Source: JAGSPQ01 sp038206395
GTDB lineage: Bacteria; Myxococcota; Myxococcia; Myxococcales; Myxococcaceae
Assembly (NCBI GenBank): GCA_038206395.1
Contig: JBBRAX010000039.1
Location: 7,400 to 71,399, forward strand
Direction of reading: 5' to 3'
DNA: 64,000 nucleotides
Under the pieces are notes generated by a model. That model was given only the letters and a program-made list of their open reading frames with translations. It was not told the DNA's origin and searched no databases. Made by a program: the position numbers and the translations under genes. Every line of letters begins with the position of its first letter. The stretch's first letter is position 1. This document shows positions 32,111 to 40,553 of this stretch, in pieces.

Positions 32111-33157
32111 ATGGCGCTCAGTCCTGCGGTTCAGCGGCTCCACCACGACCTCGCGAAGCTGCGCAAGGCGCGCCGCGAGGGAGACAACGACCACAAGGCC
32201 CTGCGCAAGGACACGCGGACGCTCGAGAAGCACCAGAAGGAGCTGACGAAGGACAAGAAGGCCGGCGACGTCGCGCACAAGCTGTTCGACCGCGCCGACA
32301 AGTCGTTGGACAAGACCGTGGCAGCCAAAGACAAGGCGCTGAAGCCGCTGGATCAGCAGAGGTCGGAGATCGCTGCGCAGCTCGAGGCAGACACTTTCGA
32401 CTACGACGCGGTGGCTCCGGGCGTTCAGCAGCGCCCGGCCCTGCTGCAGCAGCTGGCCGATGTCACCCAGCGCCGCACCGACACCGCGTCGCGGTTCGAC
32501 ACGAAGATCGACGCCGATCGCGACCTGAAGGCGAAGCAGCACCTGACCATCGTCGCCAAACGTGCCGAGCTCGCGACCGATCGATCTGCGATCGCGCACG
32601 ACCGCGCGGTGATCAAGCACGACCACGCCGAGATCAAGCACGACCGCCAGCTGAACGCGAAGCTGAAGTCGCGCGCGCTGAAGCACCTGCGCCCGGCCGA
32701 ATACAAGATGGGGCTCGACGCGACGAACCGCGCTCGCAAAGAGCTGGGCCTCAATCGCGTGAACCACGTCATCCGCCCGATGGACCTGGGCACGGTGAAG
32801 GGCTGCGCCCAGTTCCTTCTCAAGTCGAAGAACGTGAGCTTCTGGTCGGGCCTGTCGACCGGCTCTGACCGCAAGAACCTCGAGCGCCTGGCGCGTGGCG
32901 ACAAGGCCTTCGTCCCCGCGACGGGCGGCTACGTCACTCCACAGCTGTCGATGATGAAGGCGCTGGTCGAGATGGCGAAGCGCGGCCACATTCAGATCAA
33001 CGCGCTCACCGGGGGTCACCACAGCACCGGCTCGAACCACTACAGCGGCACCGCCGTCGACCTCGACCTGCCGAACGCGGCGATGATCCAGTCGGTGGCG
33101 GCGAAGTACGGCGGGTTCCGGAACACCGAAACCAGCCACATCCACCTCGATTTCTGA
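32111..33157 (+). CDS. coiled-coil protein with C-terminal M15-like peptidase domain
   Basis: 348 residues, with a GGAG about 7 bases before ATG 32111. Residues 1-205 are extremely charged and helical (repeated KxxDK, KHDHAEIKHDRQL), likely a long coiled coil. The C-terminal 130 residues end in a peptidase M15 (D-Ala-D-Ala carboxypeptidase/VanY-like) zinc site: GSNHYSGTAVDLD with H310 and D317, and SHIHLDF with H343/H345. Such enzymes cut peptidoglycan peptides. No signal peptide is visible, so export by a non-Sec route or release on lysis must be assumed if the target is cell wall. A role in predation or development is a guess supported only by the sigma-54-like promoter. Confidence 0.78.
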   Translation: MALSPAVQRLHHDLAKLRKARREGDNDHKALRKDTRTLEKHQKELTKDKKAGDVAHKLFDRADKSLDKTVAAKDKALKPLDQQRSEIAAQLEADTFDYDAVAPGVQQRPALLQQLADVTQRRTDTASRFDTKIDADRDLKAKQHLTIVAKRAELATDRSAIAHDRAVIKHDHAEIKHDRQLNAKLKSRALKHLRPAEYKMGLDATNRARKELGLNRVNHVIRPMDLGTVKGCAQFLLKSKNVSFWSGLSTGSDRKNLERLARGDKAFVPATGGYVTPQLSMMKALVEMAKRGHIQINALTGGHHSTGSNHYSGTAVDLDLPNAAMIQSVAAKYGGFRNTETSHIHLDF

Positions 33158-33229
33158 AAAGAGCGGCCGCCTGCGTGGCCGGGCGCAGGTGAAGCGACAC
33201 GCCACAATCGAAGCAGAGCCCACGATGCT

Positions 33230-35521
33230 TCAGAGCCCCAATCGCAGCTGATCGCCGGCGACCTTGTCGAAAGACGTGCCCAGCAACCCCAACGCGACGT
33301 CCATCGCCGGAGCCAGCTGCTTGTCGAGGTAGTGCGGGTAGTCCAACGGCGCAGTGCGCAGCGCCAACGGCTCGGGTCCGCGCGTCGTCATCACGTACTC
33401 GACCTCGTGCGTTGGCCCTTGTTGCTCGGTCTCTGCCTCGGCGAGCAGGCGCGCCACCTTCACGTGCGGCGGGGCTGACGTGTAGTCGTCGACATCGCGG
33501 CGAAGGCGCTTGCGATAGACGAGCTGATCGTCGAGCTCGCCCGCGAGAAGCCGGCGGCGAAGCGACAGCAGCCATGGCTCGTACGGCTCGCCCGCGAACA
33601 ACTTCCGCAGCAGCTCGCGCTGGGCCTCGCGCGCCAGCGGGGTCCAGTCCGTACGCACTGCCTCGAGCCCGCGGACGACGAGCTCGCCTTTCCGGTTGAG
33701 GCCGGCGTACCGCTTCTTCGAGCCCTTCTCTGAGCGCCGCATCGTCGGCATGAGGAACTTCAAGTAGAGCGTGTCGAAGCGGATCTCGAGAAAGCTCGTC
33801 AGCCGGTGCTCGGCGGCGAGCTGCTCGGCCCACCACGCGTTCAGCGACTTCGCCAGGCGCTTCCCTTCGTCATCCAGCGCCTCGGGGCTCAACGCGGGGT
33901 CGAGCTGTACGAAGAGAGAGTCGGTGTCGCCGTAGATGACCGCCATCCCCTTCGCCTCGAACCACGCGCGCGAGCGTTCGATGATCTCGTGGCCGCGCCT
34001 GGTGATGGAAGAGGCGAGGCGGGGGTCGAAGAAGCGGCAGCCGGGCGCTCCGAGGACGCCGTAGAAGGAGTTCATCAGAATCTTGATCGCCGTCGACAGC
34101 GTCTCGTCGCCGGCATCTCGCGCGCGGGTTCGTTCGTCGTGAAGGTGCGAAATGATCTCGGGAAGAATTCCGCCCTCGCGCGCAAACGCGGCGCCGTCGA
34201 AGCCCTGCACCGGATCTACGCCGCGCGCCCACAACGCCAACGGGTCGATTTGAAAGGTGCGGACGATGCTCGGGTACAGCGACCGGAAGTCGAATGACGC
34301 GACGTTGGTGAAGAGGCCGGGGACGCTGTCGAGCACGTGGCCGCCGGGCGACGCAGTGGGGTCTGACGAGACGCCCACGTCGTGCGCGACGAACCCCCTT
34401 CGGTGCAGCTTCGGCAAGTAGAGGTGATCGAAGGCCGCCACCGAGCCGCCCTGGCGATCCATCGGAAGTCCGGTGAGCTTCGCGCGCGCGACGGCGAACT
34501 CGACCAGCTGCGCCTTCTGAAAGATGTCGCGCGCGAGCCGGGCGTCTTCGAGGTTGTAGGCGGCGAGCGCTTCCGGGTCTTCGCGGTACATGCGGCGAAT
34601 CTCGGCCAACGGGTCCACGCCATGCGCGCGCTTCTTCCCCCGGCCAAGCACGCTCTGCGCGACATGCTCGAGGGTGTAGCGCTCGAAAGCCCACGACGCA
34701 TTTCTCAACGTCGCGACGCCGTCGAGCACCACGCGGCCCGGTACGCGCGCGATCGACACCGACTGACCCGAGCCCGCGAGCACCCTCGCCGTTTCCCCCG
34801 CCCGCCCGATTGCCAGCGGCAGACCCACGGCCAGGCAGCGCGCCTCGAGCACGCGAAGGTCGAACTCCACCACGTTCCACCCGAGCAGCACGTCAGGGTC
34901 GGCGAGGCGGATCTGCGCAAACGCGGCTTCCAACGCGCGCTTCTCGTTCGCAAAGAACGAAACGCCTGGGCCGTCGGTGCCTTCGCGCACCATGAAGACG
35001 TGCTCGTTCGTGGCGCTGGCGAGGGCGATCGACAGAATCGGGCCGTCCCACCCATCGGTCTCGAGGTCGAGGCTCAAGCTCGACAGCCGCGGGCTCACCT
35101 CGGCAGCGCGAACCTGGGGGTCGAGAAACGTGGTGACGTTTCCACTGACGCGCGCGACCCCGTTCAGCGCCAGGCCGCCGTTGATGAAGCGTTCCATCGT
35201 GAAGCGGGCCGACGGCTTCACGTCGGACTCGAGCGCGACGCCGCCGTCCAGACGAATGCGATCGCGCTCCTGCAGCAGCGCGCGCTGGCTGAGGAAGTAG
35301 ATCGCGTCGACGTCGGTGCCTTCCAGCGTACGCAGCGGGCGCGACTCTCGGCGCCCGGCCTGCGTCGGCCAGTGGCGGGGCACGAACATCACCGCTTCCT
35401 GCCCGGTGATGGTGGCGCGCACAGGCCCGCTGGTGTTCGAGGCCGCCCACAGGGTGAGCTCGACGCCGCGGGCGGTGTCCTTCCACTCGACCGAAAGAAG
35501 AAACGCCTCTACCAGGGCCAC
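33230..35521 (-). CDS. polB: family B DNA polymerase (DNA polymerase II)
   Basis: 763 residues, the size of bacterial Pol II. The 3'-5' exonuclease motifs are Exo I LDLETDG, Exo II LLGWNVVEFDL and Exo III YNLEDARLARD. Polymerase motifs are A SFDFRSLYPSI, B ILMNSFYGVLG and C VIYGDTDSLF, all with catalytic aspartates. Pol II is an SOS-induced, high-fidelity replicative-fork rescue polymerase in E. coli; no LexA box was identified here. The start is a GTG at 35521, which overlaps the stop of the upstream broken SDR gene by 13 bases, so expression may depend on a promoter within or before that pseudogene. Confidence 0.93.
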   Translation of the reverse strand: MALVEAFLLSVEWKDTARGVELTLWAASNTSGPVRATITGQEAVMFVPRHWPTQAGRRESRPLRTLEGTDVDAIYFLSQRALLQERDRIRLDGGVALESDVKPSARFTMERFINGGLALNGVARVSGNVTTFLDPQVRAAEVSPRLSSLSLDLETDGWDGPILSIALASATNEHVFMVREGTDGPGVSFFANEKRALEAAFAQIRLADPDVLLGWNVVEFDLRVLEARCLAVGLPLAIGRAGETARVLAGSGQSVSIARVPGRVVLDGVATLRNASWAFERYTLEHVAQSVLGRGKKRAHGVDPLAEIRRMYREDPEALAAYNLEDARLARDIFQKAQLVEFAVARAKLTGLPMDRQGGSVAAFDHLYLPKLHRRGFVAHDVGVSSDPTASPGGHVLDSVPGLFTNVASFDFRSLYPSIVRTFQIDPLALWARGVDPVQGFDGAAFAREGGILPEIISHLHDERTRARDAGDETLSTAIKILMNSFYGVLGAPGCRFFDPRLASSITRRGHEIIERSRAWFEAKGMAVIYGDTDSLFVQLDPALSPEALDDEGKRLAKSLNAWWAEQLAAEHRLTSFLEIRFDTLYLKFLMPTMRRSEKGSKKRYAGLNRKGELVVRGLEAVRTDWTPLAREAQRELLRKLFAGEPYEPWLLSLRRRLLAGELDDQLVYRKRLRRDVDDYTSAPPHVKVARLLAEAETEQQGPTHEVEYVMTTRGPEPLALRTAPLDYPHYLDKQLAPAMDVALGLLGTSFDKVAGDQLRLGL

Positions 35522-35951
35522 TGCTTGCCGCTGTAGTCGAGAAACCCGCCGCTGATCTTCGCCGACAGCGCGTCGAGCTGCGCGAGGATTCCTGCCGCCG
35601 ACTCGGCCACTGCGACAGGAGCGCCCTCGCCTCCCATGTCCGTCTTCACCCAGCCCGGGTTGATGACCGCGGCGTGAATGCCGTCGCGCTTCAGGTCGAT
35701 CGCCATGCTGCGGTTGCCCATGTTCAACGCGGCCTTCGACATCCGGTAGCCGTACGCGCCCCCTGAGGTGTTGTCGCCGATGGAGCCCATGCCGCTGGTG
35801 AGGTGCAGCACCTTCTTCGTCGTCCCCTCGCGCAGCTGCGGCAACAGCGCACCGGTGACGCGAAGAGGGCCGAGGGCGTTGATGGAATAGGTGGTGAACG
35901 CGTTGAGCTCCTTCGCGGCACCTGGCTCGCGCGCGTGATGACGATTCTCAT
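35509..35951 (-). pseudogene. short-chain dehydrogenase with internal deletion
   Basis: A good SDR C-terminal half is present: NALGPLRVTGALLPQL, SGMGSIGDNTSGGAYGYRMSKAALNM with catalytic Tyr and Lys, and VINPGWVKTDMGG. An ATG at 35951 begins MRIVIT-AS, exactly how such SDRs start (MRIVITGAS...), but after nine codons it reads out of frame. The Gly-rich NAD(P) loop, the strand-loop-helix region and NNAG, well over 50 residues, are missing between the two pieces. The simplest reading is a deletion with frameshift near 35925, leaving the start fused to the middle of the gene. The catalytic half has no start of its own. Confidence 0.7.
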
Positions 35952-35984
35952 GGGCTACCCCGTACCTCTGGGCAGCCCTGGACG

Positions 35985-37292
35985 CTACTGAGTGAAAGTC
36001 ATGTAGGTCATGCACATCTCGTCGAAGCTGCTCTCGCCCCAGGTCACATCGCGCGGCATCTGCTGCACGCCGTTGATGACGGGCTGGTTCGGCGGCGAGT
36101 TGTCGTACGTGCAGGTGATGCGCAGCTTGTCGGTCTTCGCGAGCTTGACCGGCGTGGTGAGCTCGTACGTGCGCTGCCAGTTGAAGTCCCAGTTCTGCAC
36201 GTCGAGCATGCATTGGGCGGTGCCGTCGGCCGCGATGCGCTCGAGCTTCACGCGCGTGCCGAGCTGATGCATGTGGCCCATGACGGAATAGACGGTCGCG
36301 TCTGCGTAGAGCAGGCCGGCGGGCAGTTCGCCGACCTGCACCGACTGGGGCTCGAACGCCTTGATGTCGAGGTTGTGCTTCAGCATCGGAAGAATGCGGG
36401 CGGTGTTCAGGGCGTTGGTGGGCGCGAGCTCGAGCGCGAGCTTCGTCTGGTCCAGCGGTGAGACGCCCGCGTGGCCCAGCGCGTTCAGGTTGTAGTGAAT
36501 CTGAATCACGATGCGGCTGCCGGCGGGCAGCTTCAGCGCGGTGCCGATGGGCAGGCGGGTGGGCATCGCCCCCGGCACCCAGCCGGCGATCTGGTTCTGA
36601 ATGGTTCCGCTGATGCCGACGCCGCCCTGCTTGCACGGGTAGCCGGGTCCGGGCGCGGCGGCGTCGAGCTTCTCGAGCTCGGCGACCTGCGCCGGCGCGA
36701 CAGTGTACGCGAGCACGTGGTGCACCAGCGCGACGTTGCCGGGCAGCACTTCGTACGCGGGCACCATCACGTCGGTGGTCGTCTTCGGGTCGAGCGCGAA
36801 GCAGCGGTAGTTGTCCAGCGAGCCATCCATCGTGCGAGCGTCGAAGTCGGCGCCGATCGACATCGTCACGTCAGGGCGAACGACGATTGCCAGGGGAAGC
36901 TCGGCGTGGCGCGCGTCGGCGAGGTTGCCCAATGGAGCGCCCTCTTCCACCCACGCCTTCACCAGCGCCGTCTCTGAAGCCGAGAGGCGCGGGTCGTGCT
37001 GGTACGAATTGCAGTCGGCGCTCGCGTAGAACGGCGGCATCCGCTTGCTCTCAATCGCGATCAAAATCGGCGACGCCAGGCCCTGAGCGGCTTCGGGCAT
37101 ATCGAAGGCGAGGGGAGCGATGCCTCCAGCTTTGTGGCAGCTGGTGCACGACCGTTCGAACAGCGGCTGTATGTCGCGGTAGTAGGAGGTGACCGTGGCC
37201 GGGCCGCTGTCGGGTACGCCGGCGTCGGAGGCCGTCGTCGAGGGAGCACCACAGGCGGCCAGACAGAGAATGAAGGCGGGAAGTGCGCGCAT
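35985..37292 (-). CDS. lipoprotein with haem CxxCH and copper type II monooxygenase domains
   Basis: 435 residues from ATG 37292, with a lipobox (FILCLAAC). A single c-type haem motif (C49-C52-H53, SCTSCHKAGGIAPLAF) lies in a DUF1587/cytochrome-like segment. A domain resembling the PHM/DBH copper monooxygenases follows, with a histidine pair H191-H192 (LVHHVLAYTV), a further His in IQIHYNL, HxH in SVMGHMHQLGT, and a Met-rich end (EMCMTYM) that could supply the last copper ligand. These fit the two copper sites of ascorbate-dependent monooxygenases. The enzyme should sit outside the cytoplasm. The substrate is unknown. It is divergent from the ketosynthase gene. Confidence 0.82.
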   Translation of the reverse strand: MRALPAFILCLAACGAPSTTASDAGVPDSGPATVTSYYRDIQPLFERSCTSCHKAGGIAPLAFDMPEAAQGLASPILIAIESKRMPPFYASADCNSYQHDPRLSASETALVKAWVEEGAPLGNLADARHAELPLAIVVRPDVTMSIGADFDARTMDGSLDNYRCFALDPKTTTDVMVPAYEVLPGNVALVHHVLAYTVAPAQVAELEKLDAAAPGPGYPCKQGGVGISGTIQNQIAGWVPGAMPTRLPIGTALKLPAGSRIVIQIHYNLNALGHAGVSPLDQTKLALELAPTNALNTARILPMLKHNLDIKAFEPQSVQVGELPAGLLYADATVYSVMGHMHQLGTRVKLERIAADGTAQCMLDVQNWDFNWQRTYELTTPVKLAKTDKLRITCTYDNSPPNQPVINGVQQMPRDVTWGESSFDEMCMTYMTFTQ

Positions 37293-37374
37293 GCGGGGCT
37301 GAACACAGCCGCCCTCGAGAAGTTTCGGCCACGGGCCTGCATGCTTCACGTCACGCGATTATGTAGAGGGGAGC

Positions 37375-37395
37375 ATGCCGACCCCTTCGAAGTAA
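37375..37395 (+). other. six-codon leader ORF abutting the ketosynthase start
   Basis: ATG-CCG-ACC-CCT-TCG-AAG-TAA is preceded by a strong AGAGGGGAG and ends directly at the GTG start of the ketosynthase gene (TAA|GTG), which has no ribosome-binding site of its own. Translation of the leader could deliver ribosomes to the GTG by termination-reinitiation. Alternatively, it could be the true original start of the gene with a later stop or frameshift. Confidence 0.35.
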
Positions 37396-39522
37396 GTGAA
37401 CCGCGTCGCTGTCACCGGGGTGGGGGTGCTGACCTGTCTGGGTCGCGGCCTGTCGCGCCATGCCGAGGCGCTGGTGCAGCAGCCCTGCGCGCTCGGGCCG
37501 ATCGCCCTGTTCGCGGCGCCCCAGCTGGCGGGCTCGCCGGTGGGGCAGGTGCCCGCGGCCGCGCTCGAAGGCGCCCCAGACGACGCCGCGCGCGTGGTGC
37601 AGCTCGGATGGTGCGCGGCCCGTGATGCGCTCGGTGACTTCTCGCCGTCGACGCCCGGCGTCATTGTCGTCGGAACCACCACGGGCAGCATCTACGAGTC
37701 CGAGCAGGCCTTCGCGCGCGCCTTCGGGGTGCCGGGCGCGGAGCCCGCGCGGCGAATGCGCCATCACCCAATGGGAGAAGTGGCGTTTCAGCTCGCGTCG
37801 CGGCTGAAGGTCTCGAGCGAATGCCACACCTTCGCCACCGCGTGTAGCTCGAGCTCGAACGCGATCGGCTACGGGGCGCTGCGCGTGCGTCAAGGAGCGC
37901 CGTGGGCGTTGGTCGGCGGGGTCGACAGCCTTTGCCTGATGACCTACGCGGGCTTCAACGCGTTGCGTCTGTTGAGCCGCGGGGTCCCGCGCCCGTTCGA
38001 TGCGAAGCGCTCGGGGGTGGCGGTTGCGGAAGGGGCCGCGTTCCTGCTGCTCGAGCCGCTGGAGCTGGCCGAAGCGCGGGGCGCGAAGGTGTTCGGCGAG
38101 GTGATCGGCTGGGGCTGCGCGGTCGACGCCTACCACCAGACCGCGCCCGACCCGACCGGCGTGGGAATGGTCGCCGCGATGCGTGGCGCGATCGACGAGG
38201 CGGGGCTGACCCTCGACGCCGTTGGCTACATCAACGCGCATGGCACGGCGACCGACGCGAACGATCGGGTGGAAGCGCTGGCGATCAATGCGCTGTTCGG
38301 CGCAGTGGCCCGGCCCTGGGTGAGCTCGACGAAGGGACTCACCGGCCACACCCTCGGGGCAGCCGGCGCGGTCGAGGCGGCGCTCTGTCTGGCGCTGCTC
38401 GAGACCCACCGCGCTCCGCCGACGACTGGGCTGCAGAGCCCAGACCCAGCGTGCGAACTCGCGCATGTGCCGACCAGCGGCGTCACGTTCGCCGGCTCGG
38501 CGGTGCTGAGCAACTCGTTCGGCTTCGGCGGCAACAACGCTTGCCTTGCCTTCCAGGCTCGCGGCGCGGCGCCCTTGCCCCCCCGAACCCGACCCATCCA
38601 GCCGGTGGCGTTCGTCCACGGAATGGGGGTGTTCGCTGCGGGAATCGCGAACTGCCGGGACCTGGCGGCAGCACTCCCGCATGCGCCGATCGCCAGCCCG
38701 TGGTCCGACGTGGCGGGAGACCGGGCGACGAGCCGCACCTCGCGGATGAGTGGGCTCGAACGGATGGCACTGGAAGCCGCGCGCGAGGCGCTCGGGGCCA
38801 ACCCCGCCGAGGGCACCGCCCTGGTGATCGGCACCGCGTACGGCAGCCTCCAGGCGGCGACCGGGTTTCTCGAGGGCCTCGCGCGGCGCGGCATTGAGCA
38901 CGGCAGCCCGCTCGCGTTCTACCAATCGGTCTACCACGCGGTGGCGGGGCAGCTTGGCATCCAGCTCGGCCTCAAAGGCATCGGGATGACCACGTCGGCC
39001 CGTGAGCTGTCTGGCGAGAGCGCGCTGCAGGTCGCCCTCGGCCTGCTCACCGATGGGCGGGCCGAGCGGGTGCTGGTGGTCGCGGCCGACGACGCCCCGC
39101 CAGCGCTCGGCGACCTGTTGCCGCCCGAGCACCCCACGCGGCTGAACGCGCCGTGCGGAGCAGGCGCGCTGCTGCTGAGCCGCGAGCCGTCGCTGCTGTG
39201 TGTGCGGGGGTGCGCGTGGGCCAACCACCCAGTGGCCGACGGCGCGTTGGCGTCACCGGCTCAGACGCAGGCGCTGCTCGCGCAGGCGATGGCCTCTGGC
39301 GCTCTGGGGTTGTCTTGTCTGGGCGAAGAGCTTTTGCCCGGGGTCACCCGCATCGACGATCATCGCCGATTCGGGCTCAACGCCTCGGGGGGGCTGCTGC
39401 GGATCGTCGCCGCCCTGCTGCGCCTTCAGGCCGAGCCCGGGCCACGGCGCGCGCTGATCCACGGGCTCGCGCTCGGTGGCGGTCAAGCCCTCACCACGGT
39501 CGAACGGCTGGCAGACCCGTGA
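37396..39522 (+). CDS. fused ketosynthase plus decayed second ketosynthase (chain-length-factor-like)
   Basis: 708 residues from a GTG at 37396. Residues 1-395 are a full beta-ketoacyl synthase II-like domain with the catalytic triad C150 (FATACSSSSN), H282 (NAHGTATD) and H318 (TGHTLGAAG). Residues about 405-708 repeat the front half of the fold (MSGLERMALEAAREALG, LVIGTAYGSL, FYQSVYHAVAGQLG), but the nucleophile region reads TTSARELSGESAL with no Cys, and the histidine motifs are absent. This looks like KS and chain-length factor in one chain. It probably extends fatty acyl or polyene chains with an ACP supplied elsewhere; no ACP, KR or dehydratase gene is adjacent. Confidence 0.85.
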   Translation: MNRVAVTGVGVLTCLGRGLSRHAEALVQQPCALGPIALFAAPQLAGSPVGQVPAAALEGAPDDAARVVQLGWCAARDALGDFSPSTPGVIVVGTTTGSIYESEQAFARAFGVPGAEPARRMRHHPMGEVAFQLASRLKVSSECHTFATACSSSSNAIGYGALRVRQGAPWALVGGVDSLCLMTYAGFNALRLLSRGVPRPFDAKRSGVAVAEGAAFLLLEPLELAEARGAKVFGEVIGWGCAVDAYHQTAPDPTGVGMVAAMRGAIDEAGLTLDAVGYINAHGTATDANDRVEALAINALFGAVARPWVSSTKGLTGHTLGAAGAVEAALCLALLETHRAPPTTGLQSPDPACELAHVPTSGVTFAGSAVLSNSFGFGGNNACLAFQARGAAPLPPRTRPIQPVAFVHGMGVFAAGIANCRDLAAALPHAPIASPWSDVAGDRATSRTSRMSGLERMALEAAREALGANPAEGTALVIGTAYGSLQAATGFLEGLARRGIEHGSPLAFYQSVYHAVAGQLGIQLGLKGIGMTTSARELSGESALQVALGLLTDGRAERVLVVAADDAPPALGDLLPPEHPTRLNAPCGAGALLLSREPSLLCVRGCAWANHPVADGALASPAQTQALLAQAMASGALGLSCLGEELLPGVTRIDDHRRFGLNASGGLLRIVAALLRLQAEPGPRRALIHGLALGGGQALTTVERLADP

Positions 39523-39588
39523 CCACCATCTGCCACTGAAGGAAGGGGCGCGGGACGGATCGGGTCCAATCTGGTATCTGCAGGGCCC

Positions 39589-39873
39589 ATGACTCCCGGG
39601 AAAGGCGATTCTGCGAAGATCGAGAGGCTGCTGGTCGACGCGGGCTACTCCCGCTTCACGGTGACCAGCGGCGCCAGCGCGATCGTCGCGAGCTCGGCCG
39701 ACGACACTGGCACCCAACGCGAGCGTTTCCGTTTCGTGGCGATTCCGAACCACAAGTACCGGGTGGAAATCGCCGAAGCGGGCCGCTGGAAGAACGCGAT
39801 GATCAGCGGCCTCATCGAGACGATCATCCCGGCGCTGCTGAAGACCAGCGCGCTCGCCAAACTGGCGCGTTGA
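39589..39873 (+). CDS. small hypothetical protein
   Basis: 94 residues from ATG 39589. Predicted alpha/beta: a short helix (SAKIERLLVDAGYS), strands (FTVTSGASAIVAS, RFRFVAIPNHKYRVEIAEAG) and a C-terminal helix (ISGLIETIIPALLKTS). It has no cysteine, signal peptide or known motif. The stop overlaps a TTG start of the next gene (TTGA), so the two are probably coupled. Similar beta-strand proteins with a HKYRVEI segment look like small effector or sensor domains, but I cannot name a family. Confidence 0.65.
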   Translation: MTPGKGDSAKIERLLVDAGYSRFTVTSGASAIVASSADDTGTQRERFRFVAIPNHKYRVEIAEAGRWKNAMISGLIETIIPALLKTSALAKLAR

Positions 39874-40553
39874 AACCGTTTCTGGCGTGTCTCGGGTTGC
39901 TGGTGGGGTGCGGCGGAGCCAACGTGCCGCCCATAGATGCGGGCACGCCGTGGGACAAGTGCCGGCTGCCAGACGCGTCGCCGAAGACGATTCAGCAGGT
40001 GGTGGATCGCATCAACGCCCTGCCGCGCCCGGTCGACATTCCGTGCGTGATTGCCGGCCTGCCGCGGCCGCTGGCAGTGGTGGCGAGCACCAGCGTGTTC
40101 AGCGCGCAGCCGGCTGAAGGGCGCAGAAGCCCGCGACTCTTCCTGATGCTCGACGGGCTGATTCTCGCGGTGGTGCCCGACGGCACGGGCAAGCACCTGC
40201 TGGAGTTCGGGCAGCTCGTCGCTCCCGGCCGAACGGTGAAGGCCGAGCTCGCGTTTCCGATCGATGGCGGCGTCGCCGACGCTGCGCCCTACGAAAGGGT
40301 GCAGATGAACGCGACCCAGACGAACTGCGCGCTGTGCCACCGCTTCGAGTCACCGCACGACGCCGGCTATTCCTCGGCGGGGTTCAAGCCAGACCCGGGC
40401 AACCTCGTACCGCTGAGCGAGCTGAAGCAGCAGCTGGCCGCGTGCGACTTCGCGGCCGAGAAAGAACGCTGCGACATGCTCTTCGCGGTGTTCAGCTTCG
40501 GCACCACGACCGAAGGAAAGTTTCCGGCGCAGTTCGAGCTCTTCGTTCAGTGA
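39870..40553 (+). CDS. lipoprotein with single CxxCH haem motif
   Basis: 227 residues starting at a TTG that overlaps the previous stop by 4 bases. The signal is MKPFLACLGLLVGCGG with a lipobox at VGC. The C-terminal third contains TNCALCHRFESPHDAGY, a single c-type haem attachment site, plus Cys residues in AACDFAAEKERCDML. The remaining residues form a beta-rich unit (PRLFLMLDGLILAVVPDG). It is probably a periplasmic or outer-membrane redox or sensing lipoprotein. No partner oxidase is nearby. Another haem-lipoprotein gene lies at 35985-37292. The 3' end overlaps the convergent FecR-like gene by 7 bases. Confidence 0.75.
   Translation: MKPFLACLGLLVGCGGANVPPIDAGTPWDKCRLPDASPKTIQQVVDRINALPRPVDIPCVIAGLPRPLAVVASTSVFSAQPAEGRRSPRLFLMLDGLILAVVPDGTGKHLLEFGQLVAPGRTVKAELAFPIDGGVADAAPYERVQMNATQTNCALCHRFESPHDAGYSSAGFKPDPGNLVPLSELKQQLAACDFAAEKERCDMLFAVFSFGTTTEGKFPAQFELFVQ

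Noticed and set aside
33170..33189. Bidirectional terminator between the M15-like and polB genes
   Set aside because: Only a 6-bp stem (CCTGCG/CGCAGG) with no T-run.
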